Shown: positions 31,640 through 44,400 of the stretch, piece after piece | How positions within the stretch are numbered: position 1 is the stretch's first letter | How the letters are laid out: every line of letters begins with the position of its first letter | Assembly (NCBI GenBank): GCA_029204225.1 | Contig: CM055106.1 | Location: 8,162,953 to 8,226,952, forward strand | DNA from: Diphasiastrum complanatum | Taxonomy: Eukaryota; Streptophyta; Lycopodiopsida; Lycopodiales; Lycopodiaceae | Direction of reading: 5' to 3' | DNA: 64,000 nt | The notes under the pieces: generated by a model | What the model saw: the letters and a program-made list of their open reading frames with translations, nothing else | The model's database searches: none | What the model was told of the DNA's origin: nothing | Position numbers and translations under genes: made by a program

Positions 31640-32746
31640 GATTTTATTCCACGAATGGCAGGAAAGTGAAGTTGTATTGGTAGAGGTAATTTACATTGAC
31701 AAAATGTTCTGTTCAGTTAGAATAGGTGATATTGGATCGAAATCATCAGGAGTCAATTTACGTGTGATGAATATGTGTTCTCGTTTGGTGACTCAAGGCA
31801 ACATCACATAGGTTAAGCCTGGGGAAAATGTTTTTTGAATGTCAAGAATGGCAGTGTCATGGATCGTTGTGCCTTGGGATTTATGGGCTGTGATTTATTT
31901 GCAAGAGTTGGTCTTGTAGAACAATTTGTGTGTTCAACTTATTGTCGATTTCTTGTGATGTTGGTTTTCAAAATCTTATTGTGTTAAAAAATGACAGATA
32001 CAAGATGTCAGATGATTGTCTAATTGAGTAACTCAAATGCATTTGAATGGCCATTTTCCAATATATAGATGTTGAAATGTGACATATGGAGCATAGATTT
32101 TCTGTTTGATGTTTGCATATTGCAGGCAATTGTGCGTGATCACTAACTAATAATAAAATATAATTATTAAAAGGCACATTGCATGCATTGGATTTTATTT
32201 GGGTTATTTGAAGCACAACAAGATGTAGGGTCTGTGCGGTCATCATGGACATCTCATCAATAACAATAAAGTCAGCGGCAAGTATTTTTCTGAAACGTAT
32301 GTCAGTTGGCATTAAATTTCGTATATATAAGCCATTGACAGGGATGGAAAACATGTTGTGCATTGTTGTTGCACGTTTGCTAAGTCTTGACGCAGCGGCA
32401 CCAGTAGTAGCACAAAGTAGCACAGATCTATTCGCTTTCTCAAGCGAGTATGCTAGATATTTTACCAAATGCGTTTTCCCACTGCCAGGCGTACGTGAAA
32501 GCACAAAAATACTCGAAGTTTCTGACATCAAAAGTGAATAGATATTTTCCTATCAATTGTCAATGAGGTGTGACCAAAAGATTCAAACTCGTGTAAAACA
32601 CCCAATGCATCTTTGGTATCTTTCGCCAAAGGTGTCACATTGGCATCTGCTTGTTCAGATACAACTTGAAATAGTGGGTCATGGCAAAATGATTTGTGTT
32701 GTAGTAGAATGTTCATGATCTGTTGTCGTTGTTCATCTTGAAGCAT
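31640..32746 (-). pseudogene. Helitron PIF1-type helicase domain, broken
   Basis: A linker (32746-32528) with LQDEQRQQIMN leads to the Walker A motif RTPGSGKTHLVK (near 32490), CATTGAAASRL, and the Walker B region ADFIVIDEMSMM. The frame ends at 31968. In a further frame the C-terminal helicase block reads ITAHKSQGTTIHDTA, then FSPGLTYVMLP, a stop (TGA, plus-strand 31793-31795) and VTKREHIFI. A functional enzyme would have YVALSRV there. The domain would unwind DNA during rolling-circle transposition. Confidence 0.85.
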
Positions 32747-32794
32747 CTGTTTGTTTGTATAATCTTGAACATGGTATTCAATATCTCTTTCGTT

Positions 32795-34611
32795 TCAAAT
32801 GATATCACGTAGTATGCATTTTGTGTAATATGAGCCATTTGTGTTGACAAAGCTCAAGAGCTCTCTTTCTTTTCGAAACTTGCATCTTTCTAACAATATT
32901 TTAAAAACAAATCCTTCAGTTTGATGTGCTGGATGATAATTTGTGAATCTGACTATTCTTTTGTTCTTGTATAGATAGTATCCTAGCTGATCAATATATA
33001 GTTCTTTTTCAAGAGATCTTCTCTTTTTAGTCACAATGAATTGACGCCAATAGTTACAAAAAGTAATCGTTTCGAGCACTTCAGGCCTATACGTGTAGAT
33101 ATCGATCGGATGTAGTAGGATTGTGTTGTTAAAACTAACAAATTTGCGACGCAATTCTTGTGGAGAGCTGTCAATGTATCGGGTTGCTTCGCTTCTCTTG
33201 ATGATAGGGATTTGCAAACACATGAAACTAATTTCTAGTAATGATATTGGTTTTGTCAAAACATAACTAGATATCAATTCCAACACGTTTTCGTCTGAAT
33301 GGTTCAATCCTATTTTTTTGGCATCAGGTGCATTCAGATTCAGTGGCCCTATGGGTTCTGATTTCATGGCATGTTTTAAAACATAGTATGACCAACCCGT
33401 GTTTGTGATTCGTTGTAGATTCATGTGTGCTTGCCATAGCAGAAGCACTGTTGGATGGTAGGGCACCACATTCCAATCTTCATACCTTGGTCGAAAATAT
33501 TTCCATCGTTTGGTTTTCGTGTCTAGCTCAGTGCAAGATAGACATGTTTCGAATGGGAATCCATATCTACAAAACCTTGCATTTTTGGGGCTAGTTTTCA
33601 CTGTGCACGTGGATCGACAGTGGTGTATTTGTTTTCGCACAACAAGCTCGTAGAGCTGTTTTTGAGCTAGGTCCAACGGAATTTCAAATTTTGTGTTGAC
33701 CAAATTGTATTTGGTAGGAATAAATGTGCTGATTTCATTTCCAATTCTTGTCACATCTTTTTTTTTTTATCCATAACATGACATGCGCATGTACAGAGCC
33801 GCGGTTGTGGAATTTGTAGCGTAGCATGTAATGTTTGACATGGCCCAGAATCGATTTTTTGAAAAGAATGAAATTTTTCATGAACAAGTCCAGTTTCTTA
33901 ATGAAAAGCAATGAACATTCAACTAGGCAATTTCTCCAATCAAAATTGTTGTTATATTTTCTTACAAGTGCTTCTATTTTTGCAATTTTTGCCCATCACA
34001 TCCAATAGTTTCATCGCTTGTCAAGGTTAGAAAGAAATATGGCAAACCCCAATATGTCACCATTGCTAGCAAATCTTTGAAATTTCGTCTATACCATGAT
34101 GGTGTTCCAGGGATTTCACGTGGTAAAGTGAGTTTCAAAACATTCTCGAAAATTTGTTCTTCATTTGCGTCGGGATGTTTTGTGAGAAAATCAATTATGT
34201 CATTTTGCAACACAATAGATGGCACTTTTGTTGTGATCAAAATTGCTTGTCTAATTTGGTACATGACAAGCAAATATGGAGGGAATAATGTGAATGGTGA
34301 GAATAGAGTGGCAACTCTCATTTTTATGTAATCTAGGTAACGTATTTTGCCATCATAATATCCATGCCCAAATGGAAACAAGAATGGAAATATTGCACTT
34401 TCTAAAGTGATAAATAATTTTCTTCAGTTATTATTGGCAAGCCGGATATGTTAGTTTTGAATATCGAAGTCTCATTTCTTCCATGCACTGAATTCCTTAA
34501 TTGTAAATTTGAATATGTATATATGTCATTTTTTTGAATATCATGTGTTTTGCTACAAGGCGTTATGTCCTTTAGCAATATATATACTCGTTCGAATGGA
34601 TCACTTTGCAT
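32795..34611 (-). pseudogene. Helitron Rep (replication initiator) domain, frameshifted
   Basis: From 34381, FPFGHGYYDGKIRYLDYI and later GTPSWYRRNFKDLLAM and PYFFLTLTSDE mark the Helitron-like N domain. After a frameshift near 33980 the reading GHVKHYMLRYKFHNRGSVHA follows, and then HVMLWI. It contains the His-x-His metal-binding pair (codons at about 33783-33791). A frameshift in an A run near 33760 leads to the next block: CRYGFPFETC, then VVPYHPTVLLLWQAHMN, then SYYVLKHAMK. In that last motif Helitrons usually have two tyrosines four residues apart; the second is H here. The protein would nick and join single DNA strands; this copy cannot make it intact. Confidence 0.85.
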
Positions 34612-34686
34612 GTTTCAAAATCTATCCATTTATGTGTCCAACATTTTTTTGACCGATGCTAGTGATACAAATGGCAAGCTTCGAGT

Positions 34687-34996
34687 CTAAGAGCAATATT
34701 CATATACACTAAAAAACATTTGCAATATTGGATTATGCAAAACATTGTGCTCTAAAATGTTTTCTATCTCTTCTATGTCATGAACCTTATCGTTTCTGTC
34801 CAAATTGCAAGCGATTAGACTATCAAACAATGGTATCTTTTCAATGCGCCCTACCACAAACGAGTTAACACGCCACGTGACATCTATTGAAACAACTAAG
34901 ACCGACAACAATTATAGGTTCGATACATGTATTTTCAGAATGGATTGTATATATGCAGGAGAGAAGAAAACTATGTATTTTATTCTATCTGGATAA
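34687..34996 (-). pseudogene. Upstream fragments of the Helitron protein
   Basis: The minus-strand frame at 34911-34687 contains RVNSFVVGRIEKIPLFDS. Further upstream, near 35030-34990, a short frame with WHTCLLCKAYPDRIKY could be part of a zinc-binding N-terminal region. These lie in the correct order and on the same strand as the Rep domain, but similarity to known Helitron N-termini was judged only by eye. Confidence 0.45.
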
Positions 34997-34999
34997 GCC

Positions 35000-37540
35000 T
35001 TACATAAAAGACAGGTATGCCAACTCATTTGTTTATCATCTGCATATGTATACTCCCACATAAATGTGTTGGCTATTGCATATGGTGGGATAGCTCAACC
35101 CATATTCTTAGCTTTCATGTCTTTTGTCTAGTTGGAAAATGTGACATTTCCGCAGATCGAACAACATTTAATTAGACCAAGGATTTCATTGCAAATATTT
35201 TTCCACAGAATTTGAAATCCAGTCATGTTGAACCACCCATCATAGTAAGGAGTGAATGTTTTCCATGACCTTTTCTTTGGCTACTCTGCGTCTTTCAGTT
35301 AATGTTTGTCTTGATCGCATGTACTGTGGTTGGTTTTGCATGGTCTCTAATAGATTTAGTATGGGAGATGCAAAGGTGAATCAAAAAATTTGGGCTTCTG
35401 TTCAAGAATTTGAAAATTTCAATTTGCTAGTTGCTATCTTTTGCTTTCTGCCAAAGTATGATATGATGAGTTTTGCTTCGCACTGATTGGAATTATCGTG
35501 CATTTGACAATAACATGAAACAATTATCATGTGTTAGCCAATGTCTAAAAACATACAAAAAAATAGCAAACCTATTTACAAAGAAAATACAATAGTTTAT
35601 GAGCTACCAAATTGAAAAATTATTGATTATAAAACAATGATTATACAATACATCTATTAGCATCAATTTAATAAAGCAACTTCTATAACATCGCATTTTC
35701 CAATACTATTAGCATTTGTTAGAAAAAACTAGTAGCCAAAGTGCTATTTTTGTAATCAACTACAATATGGTGGAACGAGAGGCGATGATTTTCTTATGAA
35801 GATTATAAATTGCGTGATCCATGGGTCTCTCAAACCTATGATGATATATGACATTTGAATTGGCTAATTGGCTAATTGGCTTGAAAATGACTGTTTTTAA
35901 AAATATAAAACAAAAAGGCATTGGTTGAGCTAACGTTGACCAAGCTTTGTACAATATTTGACATCTTCCGATAGTGTTAGCAATTGTTAAGAAAAGTCAG
36001 TTGTTAGAGAGCCATCTTTTTGATCAAGTATAAGATGGCAAAAGAAGAGCGAATTGCCAAATGCCATGAAAAATTTCTGTACAAAGCTCGTGTAATGTGC
36101 ACTTTACCAATGGTTTTTTATTCGTTATTTTTGGAAACAACCATTCTTACACAGGCATAGTAACTCAACATATTTATGTGATCTATGTATGTGGAGTGAT
36201 GCATTGGCAAGCCAAATAAGGATGAGATTGCATAAAGTATATGTCAAACATGAAAAGACAAAGTTGCAAGTCAACATTTTATAACCTTCAGGCTTGCTTT
36301 GGAAGCAACCTCTATTATCTCGTCTGTGTGTTCATTCTTATCTCTTATGTGCTTTCATTGAAGCATTGTATTCATTAATTGCTATGCAAAGACTTGATTT
36401 CATGCCAAACAGTCTTACACTACAAGAAGGGAGCGAATCCTATAGAAGTAATTAATTTCATGCCAAAACAATAGTAAAGTGCAAGAATACAGCTTGTGAA
36501 AAACATGTTATCAAAAAACATCAAGTGACCTGTAAAAACACGTGTGAATTTCTGTTTTCTGCTAAAATTGCTAGCTCATGAAAGCAAAAGGCCACATAAA
36601 AAGCAACGCGGTTGCTATAGAATTCTCATTCAATGATTGGTTGCCTCACAATTCTAATTGCAAAGATACAACATGAAGTGGAATCAATACAACTAGTTTA
36701 TTAGAATCTTTCACAAATATGTTGTTTAAAAACAAAGGTGTATTTTCCTCCTGAAAACCCATACCTTCAAAACACAGAAAGCAACACAATCAATCAAATT
36801 GCAAAACATCATGATTTGGCAATTTCATACGCTATTGGAAAATTATTTTTAACGAAGGTCAAAAAAAACAAAAGCATGGAAAGAAACTCAACAGTCTTTT
36901 GCTATGTACGCAGGGCATTTACAGTATCAAATTGATTGCGTGTTGCTTGCTTAGAATATAAGTATTTGCAGAAAAATTGTTAATCAAATGAGGACAAGGT
37001 GTGGCAAGACGATTGGACCATACAGTATTTTTAGATGTTTAGGGTCATAGGTTGAACGTGAAGTGGAATAAATAGAAGACTTGTTAGCAGCCCGCTTTCA
37101 TAGATAGCAGAAACCATCTGAGACATTCCTAATTAGATCATCAAGCACCCAACAACAAGTGCAAGTTAGAAGTTTTGACATCCACACAAATTAGATTGCA
37201 TAGAGTCATTCAAAGATTACAACTAAATCAGCCAGTAGACTCGCGTGAATTTACTTAGTACCATAAGCGAGGCAGCACAGCTCTGGCAGACAATGGAAAT
37301 CGCTAACTCGACAGTGGGGTAGGCCGCTAACCTCCAGAGCCTCCTTGACGTCCATTGACATACACAAATGCCTCACAACAACAGAATGACATAATTGGAG
37401 CATAGTAGCATTTCAGGATTCACAAGTGCAATAAGTGGATTAAGGATTAACATTGTGCCTCCACAATGTGTATTGTGTTGTGTATCAGCAATTCTAGCCA
37501 GGTGCAAAAAAAAGATATACGAAATCCAAAACAGATGAAA
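35000..37540. repeat. AT-rich intergenic DNA with a diverged duplicated pair
   Basis: No gene was recognised. Segments at about 35690-35790 and 35960-36060 are diverged copies of each other; shared features are TTAGCAATTGTTA-like, a GAGAGCCATCTTTTTGATCAA-type block and ATGGCAAAAGAAGAGCGA-type ends, about 270 bases apart. Confidence 0.4.
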
Positions 37541-37541
37541 T

Positions 37542-37751
37542 ATGAACTGCAAACAGAATATAGATTATGTTTTTAAAATAGTCTTGATAGGAGAGTCAAC
37601 TGTTGGAAACTCTCAGTTACTTTCTCGCTTCACTCGGAACGAATTCAGCTTGGAATCCAAATCTACCATTGGCGTTGAGTTCCAGACACGTACTATTGCC
37701 ATGGATCACAAAACCATGAAGGCTCAGATCTGGGACATGGCCGCAATATGA
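37542..37751 (+). pseudogene. Rab-type small GTPase fragment (RabA/Rab11-like first exon)
   Basis: The frame reads [12 protein letters not shown], then [21 protein letters not shown], then KAQIWDM, which is the N-terminal part of plant RabA/Rab11 GTPases. The P-loop reads GESTVGNS; the invariant lysine of GDSAVGKS is an asparagine, so GTP binding would be lost. The switch II start WDTAGQE is broken (WDMAAI then TGA). No downstream exon was found. It is a gene fragment or partial retrocopy with no recognisable remaining function. Families of this type direct vesicle traffic. Confidence 0.85.
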
Positions 37752-37927
37752 CGCCTGCAGCTAGTTCTATGCACGTTTCAAAAGTCATATATGTAGGCGA
37801 GAGAAATCTGGATCTGATGATTTCGAGCTCCACGCTCCTTTTCTATGCCTGATACTGTGCCCATTGTGTCCCAATCGTCGAGTAGATGCTCGTAGATTGC
37901 TTACATACCTCGATACGGACATGCATA

Positions 37928-40091
37928 AAAAAATTTACAACATTTTCTCGCCTCTAGCGCGCACGTGCAAAGACCAAAAAATTTGTCGCATATCATGTAG
38001 CAAACAAGCTGCCTTCTGGAAATGGGTGAAGGTCATTAAAATATTTGTGATTCACATATCATGCTAGTGGTGCTCTTAACATAGCTGTTAACTTCATTTA
38101 GCTTCCTCAAAATATCAGGCTAACAATCTTCGGTACCAACTATCACAATACTATAATATTTGTGAAATAGTATTTTGCTTTAACATTCCAAGGAGCTTTC
38201 ATTGCCTTAGTACTATTAAGACCACATTGAGATGCTCTTCATACTCCACACTACAAATAGATATGCCATCTACATTGTCACAAACCTGTCCAATCTTTCC
38301 AAGTATAGTTTCAAAGACTCACAAATCAAATGTTTTTGAATTGGTTGGAGTTAACAAAAAAAAAATTGAATTGATTAAAATGCATTCAAGATTCGAATTG
38401 AAAAAACTTGTTTTGTTTTTCCTCAAAAATTTGGTCTATATTATAAAAGCTTTCAAGATTTTATTGGAAAGACTCAAAAGACTCTGAAGTGATTTTGTCT
38501 TCACTTGATCTGAAACTGCAAGAGATTTGAAGCAAGTCAATTTAATCAAGATTCAAATTGACTTGTAACTACGTTTCCAAGATTGTATCGGGTCAATGCA
38601 GTATTTAGACTTGTCCAAGGCCTAAAGCCATGGATGATGTGTTTCGATATTAGCTTTTTGAAAAATGCTACTGTCCCATACAACTAGCGCCTATCCTTTG
38701 TCCAAAACCATGTGTGCATGTATTATTGAACCTCTTCCCATAACACCAATGTTTGATAAAAGTTAAGAATCTTCTTTTTATGCTCTTTTGGAGGATAAAT
38801 TTTGTTGTCTTTACTTTGAGGTTGCCTTGGTCAAAGTGTATTTGTGTTCCTCATCATATCACCCTTCAAGCTAACACAATGTGGAGGTGGCATAGTATCC
38901 ATTAATTACCAATGATGGAGGGAACCAACTACTAGATTGTTCAATTAGTCTTGACCCCATGCCCAAGTCTAACGAACAATTTGCACACCAGTATTGCTAC
39001 GAGAAGCAAGCTTACCTTATCACGAATTCAACCTTGGACAAAATAGCAAATTTTTTTTACAACATTTTCTCTCCTCTGGCGTGCACATGCAGAGACCAAA
39101 AAAAATGTTGCATATCATGTTGCAAATAAGCTACCTTCTGGAAATGGGTCATTAAAATATTTGTGATTCACTATCACAATGTTATAATATCTGTGAAATA
39201 GTATTGCTTTAATATTTCAAGGAGCATTCCTTGCCTTAGTACTATTAAGACCACAATGAGATGCTCTTCATACTCCACACTACAAATAGATATGCTATCT
39301 ACATTGTCACAAACTTGTCCAATCTTTCTAAGTATAGATTCAAAGACTCACAAATCAAATGTTTTTGAATTGGTTGGAGTTAACTCAAAAAAAAATTGAT
39401 TTGATTAACATGCATTCAAGATTTGAATTGAAAAAACTTGTTTTGTTTTTCCTCGAAAATTTGGTCTGTATTATAAAAGCTTTCAAGATTTTATTGGAAA
39501 GATTCAAAAGACTTTGAAGTGATTTTGTCTTCACTTGATCTGAAATTGCAAGAGATTCAAAGCAAAACATTGAATCAAGATTCAAATTGACTTGTAACTA
39601 CGTTTCCAAGATTCTGTTGGGATAATGGAGTATTTAGACTTGTCCAAGGCCTAAAGCCATGGATGATGTGTTTCGTTGTTAGGTTTTTGAAAAATGCTAC
39701 TGTCCCATACAACTAGCGCTTATCCCTTGTCCAACTTTAGCTCAACCATGTGTGCATGTATTTTTGAACCTCTTCCCATACCACCAATGTTTGATAAAAG
39801 TTAAGGATCTGCTTTTTGTGCTCTTTTGGAGGATAAAATTTGGTGTCTTTACTTTGAGGTTGCCTTGGTCAAAGTGTATTTGTGTTCCTCATCATATCGC
39901 CCTTCAAGCTAACACAATGTGGAGGTGGGATAGTATCCATTTACCAATAATGGAGGGAACCAGCTACCAGATGATTCAATTAGTCTTGACCCCATACCCA
40001 AGTCTGACGAACGACTTGCACACTAGTATGGCTACGAGAAGCAAGCTTACCTGATCACTAAATTCAACCTTTGACAAAATAGCATTTTTTT
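37928..40091. repeat. Tandem duplication of about 1.1 kb
   Basis: Copy 1 is about 37928-39053 and copy 2 about 39054-40091. Matching landmarks are ACAACATTTTCTC (37940 and 39060), GAATTGAAAAAACTTG (38395 and 39423), AGCCATGGATGATGTGTTTCG (38626 and 39654) and GACAAAATAGCA (39042 and 40073). Copy 1 carries about 90 extra bases near 38065-38145. The copies differ by scattered substitutions. No protein family is recognised in either copy; open frames in them are short. Confidence 0.88.
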
Positions 40092-40556
40092 TTGCTCGTG
40101 TCTCACCCTCAAAACTAACTGGCAAGTTGTGATATTGGGTAAGCCCTACGATGATCAATCTTCAGGCCTAATAGGTCACTGATCAAACCTAGTGATGATC
40201 AGTTCAATGATTTATCCACAAAAGACTCCAAGCTTAGAATAGAGCTTCCTTTAGAGCTAAAACAATCATAATAATGGTTTCTTGTTGACTACCTTTTCCG
40301 AGACGCAAGTGTGGCAACACTATCTTTATAATAGCGAGTTTCTAGTGTGCAATGATCACCAGCCTTTCAAGTACTACGAGGAAAATATACTGCATTGAAA
40401 AAAAGAAATTGCATGCAAACATATCTTCTCAACAACAAAATGGCCATTGCTCAGTCTTCTAGCATGATTTAAATTTCTATAGAGAGACAACTTTGTGTTT
40501 AATCACAATCACAACACTAGGCGATAGGTTAAAAATCATTGTAGATTTAAAAAAAC

Positions 40557-40685
40557 CTACTGATTTGATTAACATGCATTCAAGATTCGAATTGAAAAAA
40601 CTTGTTTTGTTTTTCCTTGACAATCTGGTCTATATTATAAAAGCTTTCAAGATTTTATTGGAAAGACTCAAAAGACTTCGAAGAA
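40557..40685. repeat. Third, partial copy of the 1.1-kb repeat
   Basis: The segment from TTTGATTAACATGCATTCAAG to AAAGACTCAAAAGACTTCGAAG matches the middle of copies 1 (38370-38490) and 2 (39395-39515). It is separated from copy 2 by about 465 bases of other sequence. Confidence 0.85.
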
Positions 40686-40707
40686 CTTAGAGCTCCTTGC
40701 TCAAAGA

Positions 40708-40875
40708 GACTAGCCATGTGGCATAATGTGAACCTCAGATGTGCAGTCAATTGATGGTCAAGGATTAGCCATGTGGCATAGTGTGGACCTCATATGTGAA
40801 GTCAATCGATGGTCACGGACTAGGCATGTTGCACATTATGAACCTTCGATGTGCAGTCAATAGATGGTCAGGAAT
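40708..40875. repeat. 55-bp minisatellite, three copies
   Basis: Units start at 40711, 40766 and 40821 with TAGCCATGTGGCA or a close variant. Each ends in CAGTCAATTGATGGTCA or a variant. The period is exactly 55 bases and divergence between units is modest. Confidence 0.9.
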
Positions 40876-40879
40876 TGTA

Positions 40880-42280
40880 GATGTTGCAAGAATTGGATAT
40901 GCAAGGAGTTAATTTGATGGCGGCGGAGCTATTGACATGCTACTGAACGTGTGGTGTGCAAACCCAATGAACGTTGTTAAAGTCATCTACTGACGTGCTA
41001 CTGCGCCATATTGACGTGCTACTGCGCTATCTGTGGCGGCAACCAAATGTTCTTCGCCATATTGGTTACAGCGACCTGGCTAGCATGATATTCATGCCTG
41101 TGACTTCCAACACTTGTAGTTGATCTCAAGTATCTGAAAGCTCCATCTCTATCTGAGTAGACTTGTTCTTCATCAATGAGAATAGTTTTTGGCCACTACT
41201 TTCAAGTCCTGAAGTTGTCTTGTTTTTTTATTTGTAGTTGGCAGAGCTACAAGAAGATAACGATTCATCTCCGTCATATTTTTAAAATTTGTGATGTTGT
41301 TCGTTTCGATTCGTTTGCTGTTATCTGTTGCACATAGTCCCAAAATCGTTGTTGGTTTCGTGTGCCCATAAGGAAAAGCGAGACAACAGCTACAGAAAAG
41401 CTCTAGAAAAATCCAATAGTTGGAGAGAACCCACTCATGCTGCACACTACTCACCAGCAAGTCTCATCTTGGCCGTAATTAGTGTTGGCTTCTTCCAACG
41501 GTTGTAGCTGATCGTAACTATCAGAAACCTTCCTCTGCTTGTGAATAGACTAGATTTTCATCAATGAGAGCATTTCTTTGCCAGTGCTTTTAAGCCTTCA
41601 CGCTATTTGTGTTTTGTACCAAATCAGCACGAAATTCTTCTCACAATACATAAATTTTTTTAGTTGGTCATCTTTTTTCTTCTGCCATGAAATCATCACT
41701 TGTTTGCATATTGATTTTCAGGAATTGCGTTTCTTATGTAGCAAGGTTCAATAAATGAATTGTAAATCGTAAAACACCTGCAAATATTCTTCTGGAAAGA
41801 ATGAAAGTGATCGAACGCGGTAGTTTATTAGCAGTAACACATCTTTCTAACTCTGATGCCGACCAAGTTTGCAAGCAATGAGGATATTCCGCCTGCCTAA
41901 ATTGCCAGCTGCGATCAAAAGTATTTTTTAGTTTGTGGTCATAGCACAATATTTTGACCAATCCAATAAAAACAATTCTCCTTACTAGACAACACACATT
42001 TTTGCTAAGCTTAAGGATGGAAATCGCCGCTGGTAGATAAGAATATGAAAAGTAAGACCAGATTGTTATCTGAGAACTTCCATAATTTTCAGTTAAATGG
42101 ACAATGAGATATCATCACTCAGGACCCAATTGAGTTCTAGAACATTGTTGGCACTTGTAAACGTGATAGATTGATCCAAGAAGAGTTATTGGGTAGATAA
42201 CAGGCTATCTGCAAACAACTTACAAAGTCACTGTCTGATAGCCTAGCAAAATTCATTGTAGACGCCAAGAACTAAATCAT
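40880..42280. other. Intergenic region without a recognised gene
   Basis: A short duplication, GACGTGCTACTGCGC, occurs near 40992 and 41012. Otherwise only short unsupported open frames are seen. Confidence 0.5.
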
Positions 42281-42284
42281 TGGA

Positions 42285-43792
42285 GGATCCAGCCCGAAGG
42301 ATACGTTCTGAAAGGTATGAAGAATCATGTCTGTAAAATCCACAAAGCACTGTATGGCTTGAAACAATCTACCAGAGCTTGGTTTCATAGGATCAACACA
42401 TTTCTCATCGAACAAGGATTCAAACCAAGTACTGCTAATTGCAACGTCTTTTCCAAGTCAGTGCAACAATCCTTCATTATCATCACCTTATACATGGATG
42501 ATATGTTGCTCTTCAACAATGATACCAATATAGTCAAGGATTTGAAGCAGATGCTATTTTCATAGTTCGACATGACTAATCTGGGCAAAGCTCACTTATG
42601 TCTCGACATTCAAATCCATAGAGACTGAGCGAAACGACTGATTTACATCACTCAACAGAGGTATCTTCACAATAGCTTATGAAGGGTACCATAATAAGGC
42701 CTTTTCATAAGTCTACAATGAAGGCTCAAGGCAGTCTATAAAGAACTAGGGACGAGCTGAGAGATTGATCACCCCTTTGGTTTTTCTCCGCCATGATTGG
42801 GGATGGACAACCCCTAGAAAAAAGAGCCTAGGAATTGATGATTCTTATGCAAGATAAAATGGACATATACTAGACCCCCTTCCCTAGAAAGCTTGCACTT
42901 GGGTGAGTTCCCAAGTTGTAACATAGAAAATTAAACTATATCATGGTAACATTAAATGTTGAGCCATCTACCTTCCTTGCATGTCAAAAATAGCTTACCT
43001 ACGTTTCCACATGGCTTAAGGGCTTATGGACACATAGTTAAGGGCGCCCTCCTCCCCTCTCACTTGTCTTAACAGATACAATCTAATGAATTGTAAATTA
43101 GCTCACTCACCGATGGATCCAGGCCTGCACTTGTCAAAAGACCAATGTCCCCAGACCAAGTAGGAAAATGAGCAGATGAGAGAGTATCCTTATTGATCGA
43201 TACTTGGATCTCTCATATATGCAATGGTCTGTACAAGACCAGATATCTCTTTTGCAGTAAGCTCACTCAACCAATATATGGCTAATCCTGGTATTACCCA
43301 TTGGAAGACTCTCATAAGATTCATGAGGTATATTTGAGCTACAATCGTAAGTCCACATCTGGATTTACATTCTTCTTCAATGACGGTCCTATTTCATGGA
43401 ACAGTCGTAAGCAAACCTCTATTGCACTTTCTTCTATAGAAGCAGAAGACATTGCTGCTTCTCAATCTATTAAGGAAGTGTTTTGGTTGAGAAATTTACT
43501 ATCAGACGTTAATCTGCATCAGTACAACCCTACAATTTTATTCTGTGATAATCAGAGTGTTATTGCCTTATTGGCCAACCCTAGATTTCACTCTAGGAGT
43601 AAGCACATTAAAATCAGATATCACTACATCATGGGCAAGGTTCTCAACAAGGAGGTAAGCTTAACGTACTGTAGAACGCAGGACATGGTTGCAAATATAT
43701 TTACGAAAGCATTAAGTGTTAATGCACACAACAAATTTTGTGCATTGCTTAGTCTGAAGATCAAGGCATCACGGATCCAGATTAAGAGGAGG
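42285..43792 (+). pseudogene. copia-3 pol fragment (RT and RNase H), broken
   Basis: Starting at QPEGYVLKGMKNHVCKIHKA the RT reads ALYGLKQSTRAWFHRI and TLYMDDML; the usual YVDD is YMDD. A stop near 42563 and FDMTNLGKAHL up to about 42695 follow. About 400 bases of unrelated sequence intervene (about 42700-43105). The pol sequence then resumes with MDPGLHLSKDQ, SLIYAMVCTRPDISFAV and the RNase H block RKSTSGFTFFFNDGPISWN, ALSSIEAED, FCDNQSVIALL and YHYIMGKV. The 5' part of the element is absent. It is non-functional. Confidence 0.85.
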
Positions 43793-44400
43793 TGTTGGAT
43801 TTATCTCCTCTACTCTCCTAAATCCCATTTTAATTTGCCTCCATTCATGCTGCATTTTTTACTCACGCAGTCTGCCTATTTACATGTAAATTCTCACAAG
43901 CGAAGAAAAGGCGAACAAAATGCGACACTGTGTTTTTACACGTGTTTTGTGATAGGCGAAAAAGACAACATTGCCTTACAAAATGCCAAAGGTGCCTTAG
44001 GAAGCAAAGGCACCTTGTAAATCAAATCTTAAGGCATTTCATCAGAGTGATGCATTTTTCGCATCTTCACCAACGTTCACTTCAACAAAGGCTGACGTCG
44101 CACCCTTTTCACGCTCACCCCATGCAACTGCGCTAACAGACTTGACAACGACTGCAACCACTCACGATCTCCTACAGACAACACATCCTGCACACCTATA
44201 ACATTGTATATATATATATAGTGAATACCATTTGCGTATACATATTGATTAAGAGATTGAAGATCAAGTGTGTGTAGTATAATAGCATCAGAAGCTCATC
44301 AGATATAGACGAAGTAGATGCCTTGTGAATTGATTCCTTAGTTATCAGTAACAGATTCATTCCTCTTACATATTGAATTAGCTTTGTAGAACACGTGGTT
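43784..44400 (+). repeat. Polypurine tract and start of the copia-3 3' LTR
   Basis: AAGAGGAGG (43784-43792) directly precedes TGTTGGATTTATC (43793), the expected polypurine tract and LTR start after copia RNase H. A TATATATATATA stretch near 44208-44221 could be the LTR promoter. The LTR end is not resolved; 44400 is a guess. Confidence 0.6.

Larger units (their letters stand above)
31640..34911 (-). mobile_element. Helitron-type rolling-circle transposon, decayed
   Basis: Read right to left, the order is an N-terminal region (34911-34402), the Helitron-like N domain (34381-33974), a Rep HUH motif (about 33790), the Rep C-terminal region (33754-32795), a linker (32746-32528) and a PIF1-type helicase (32531-31640). 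This is the Rep/helicase order of Helitrons. Frameshifts and stops break it into pieces. Termini (TC at the 5' end, hairpin plus CTRR at the 3' end) were not located, so the element is larger than given. Confidence 0.85.
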
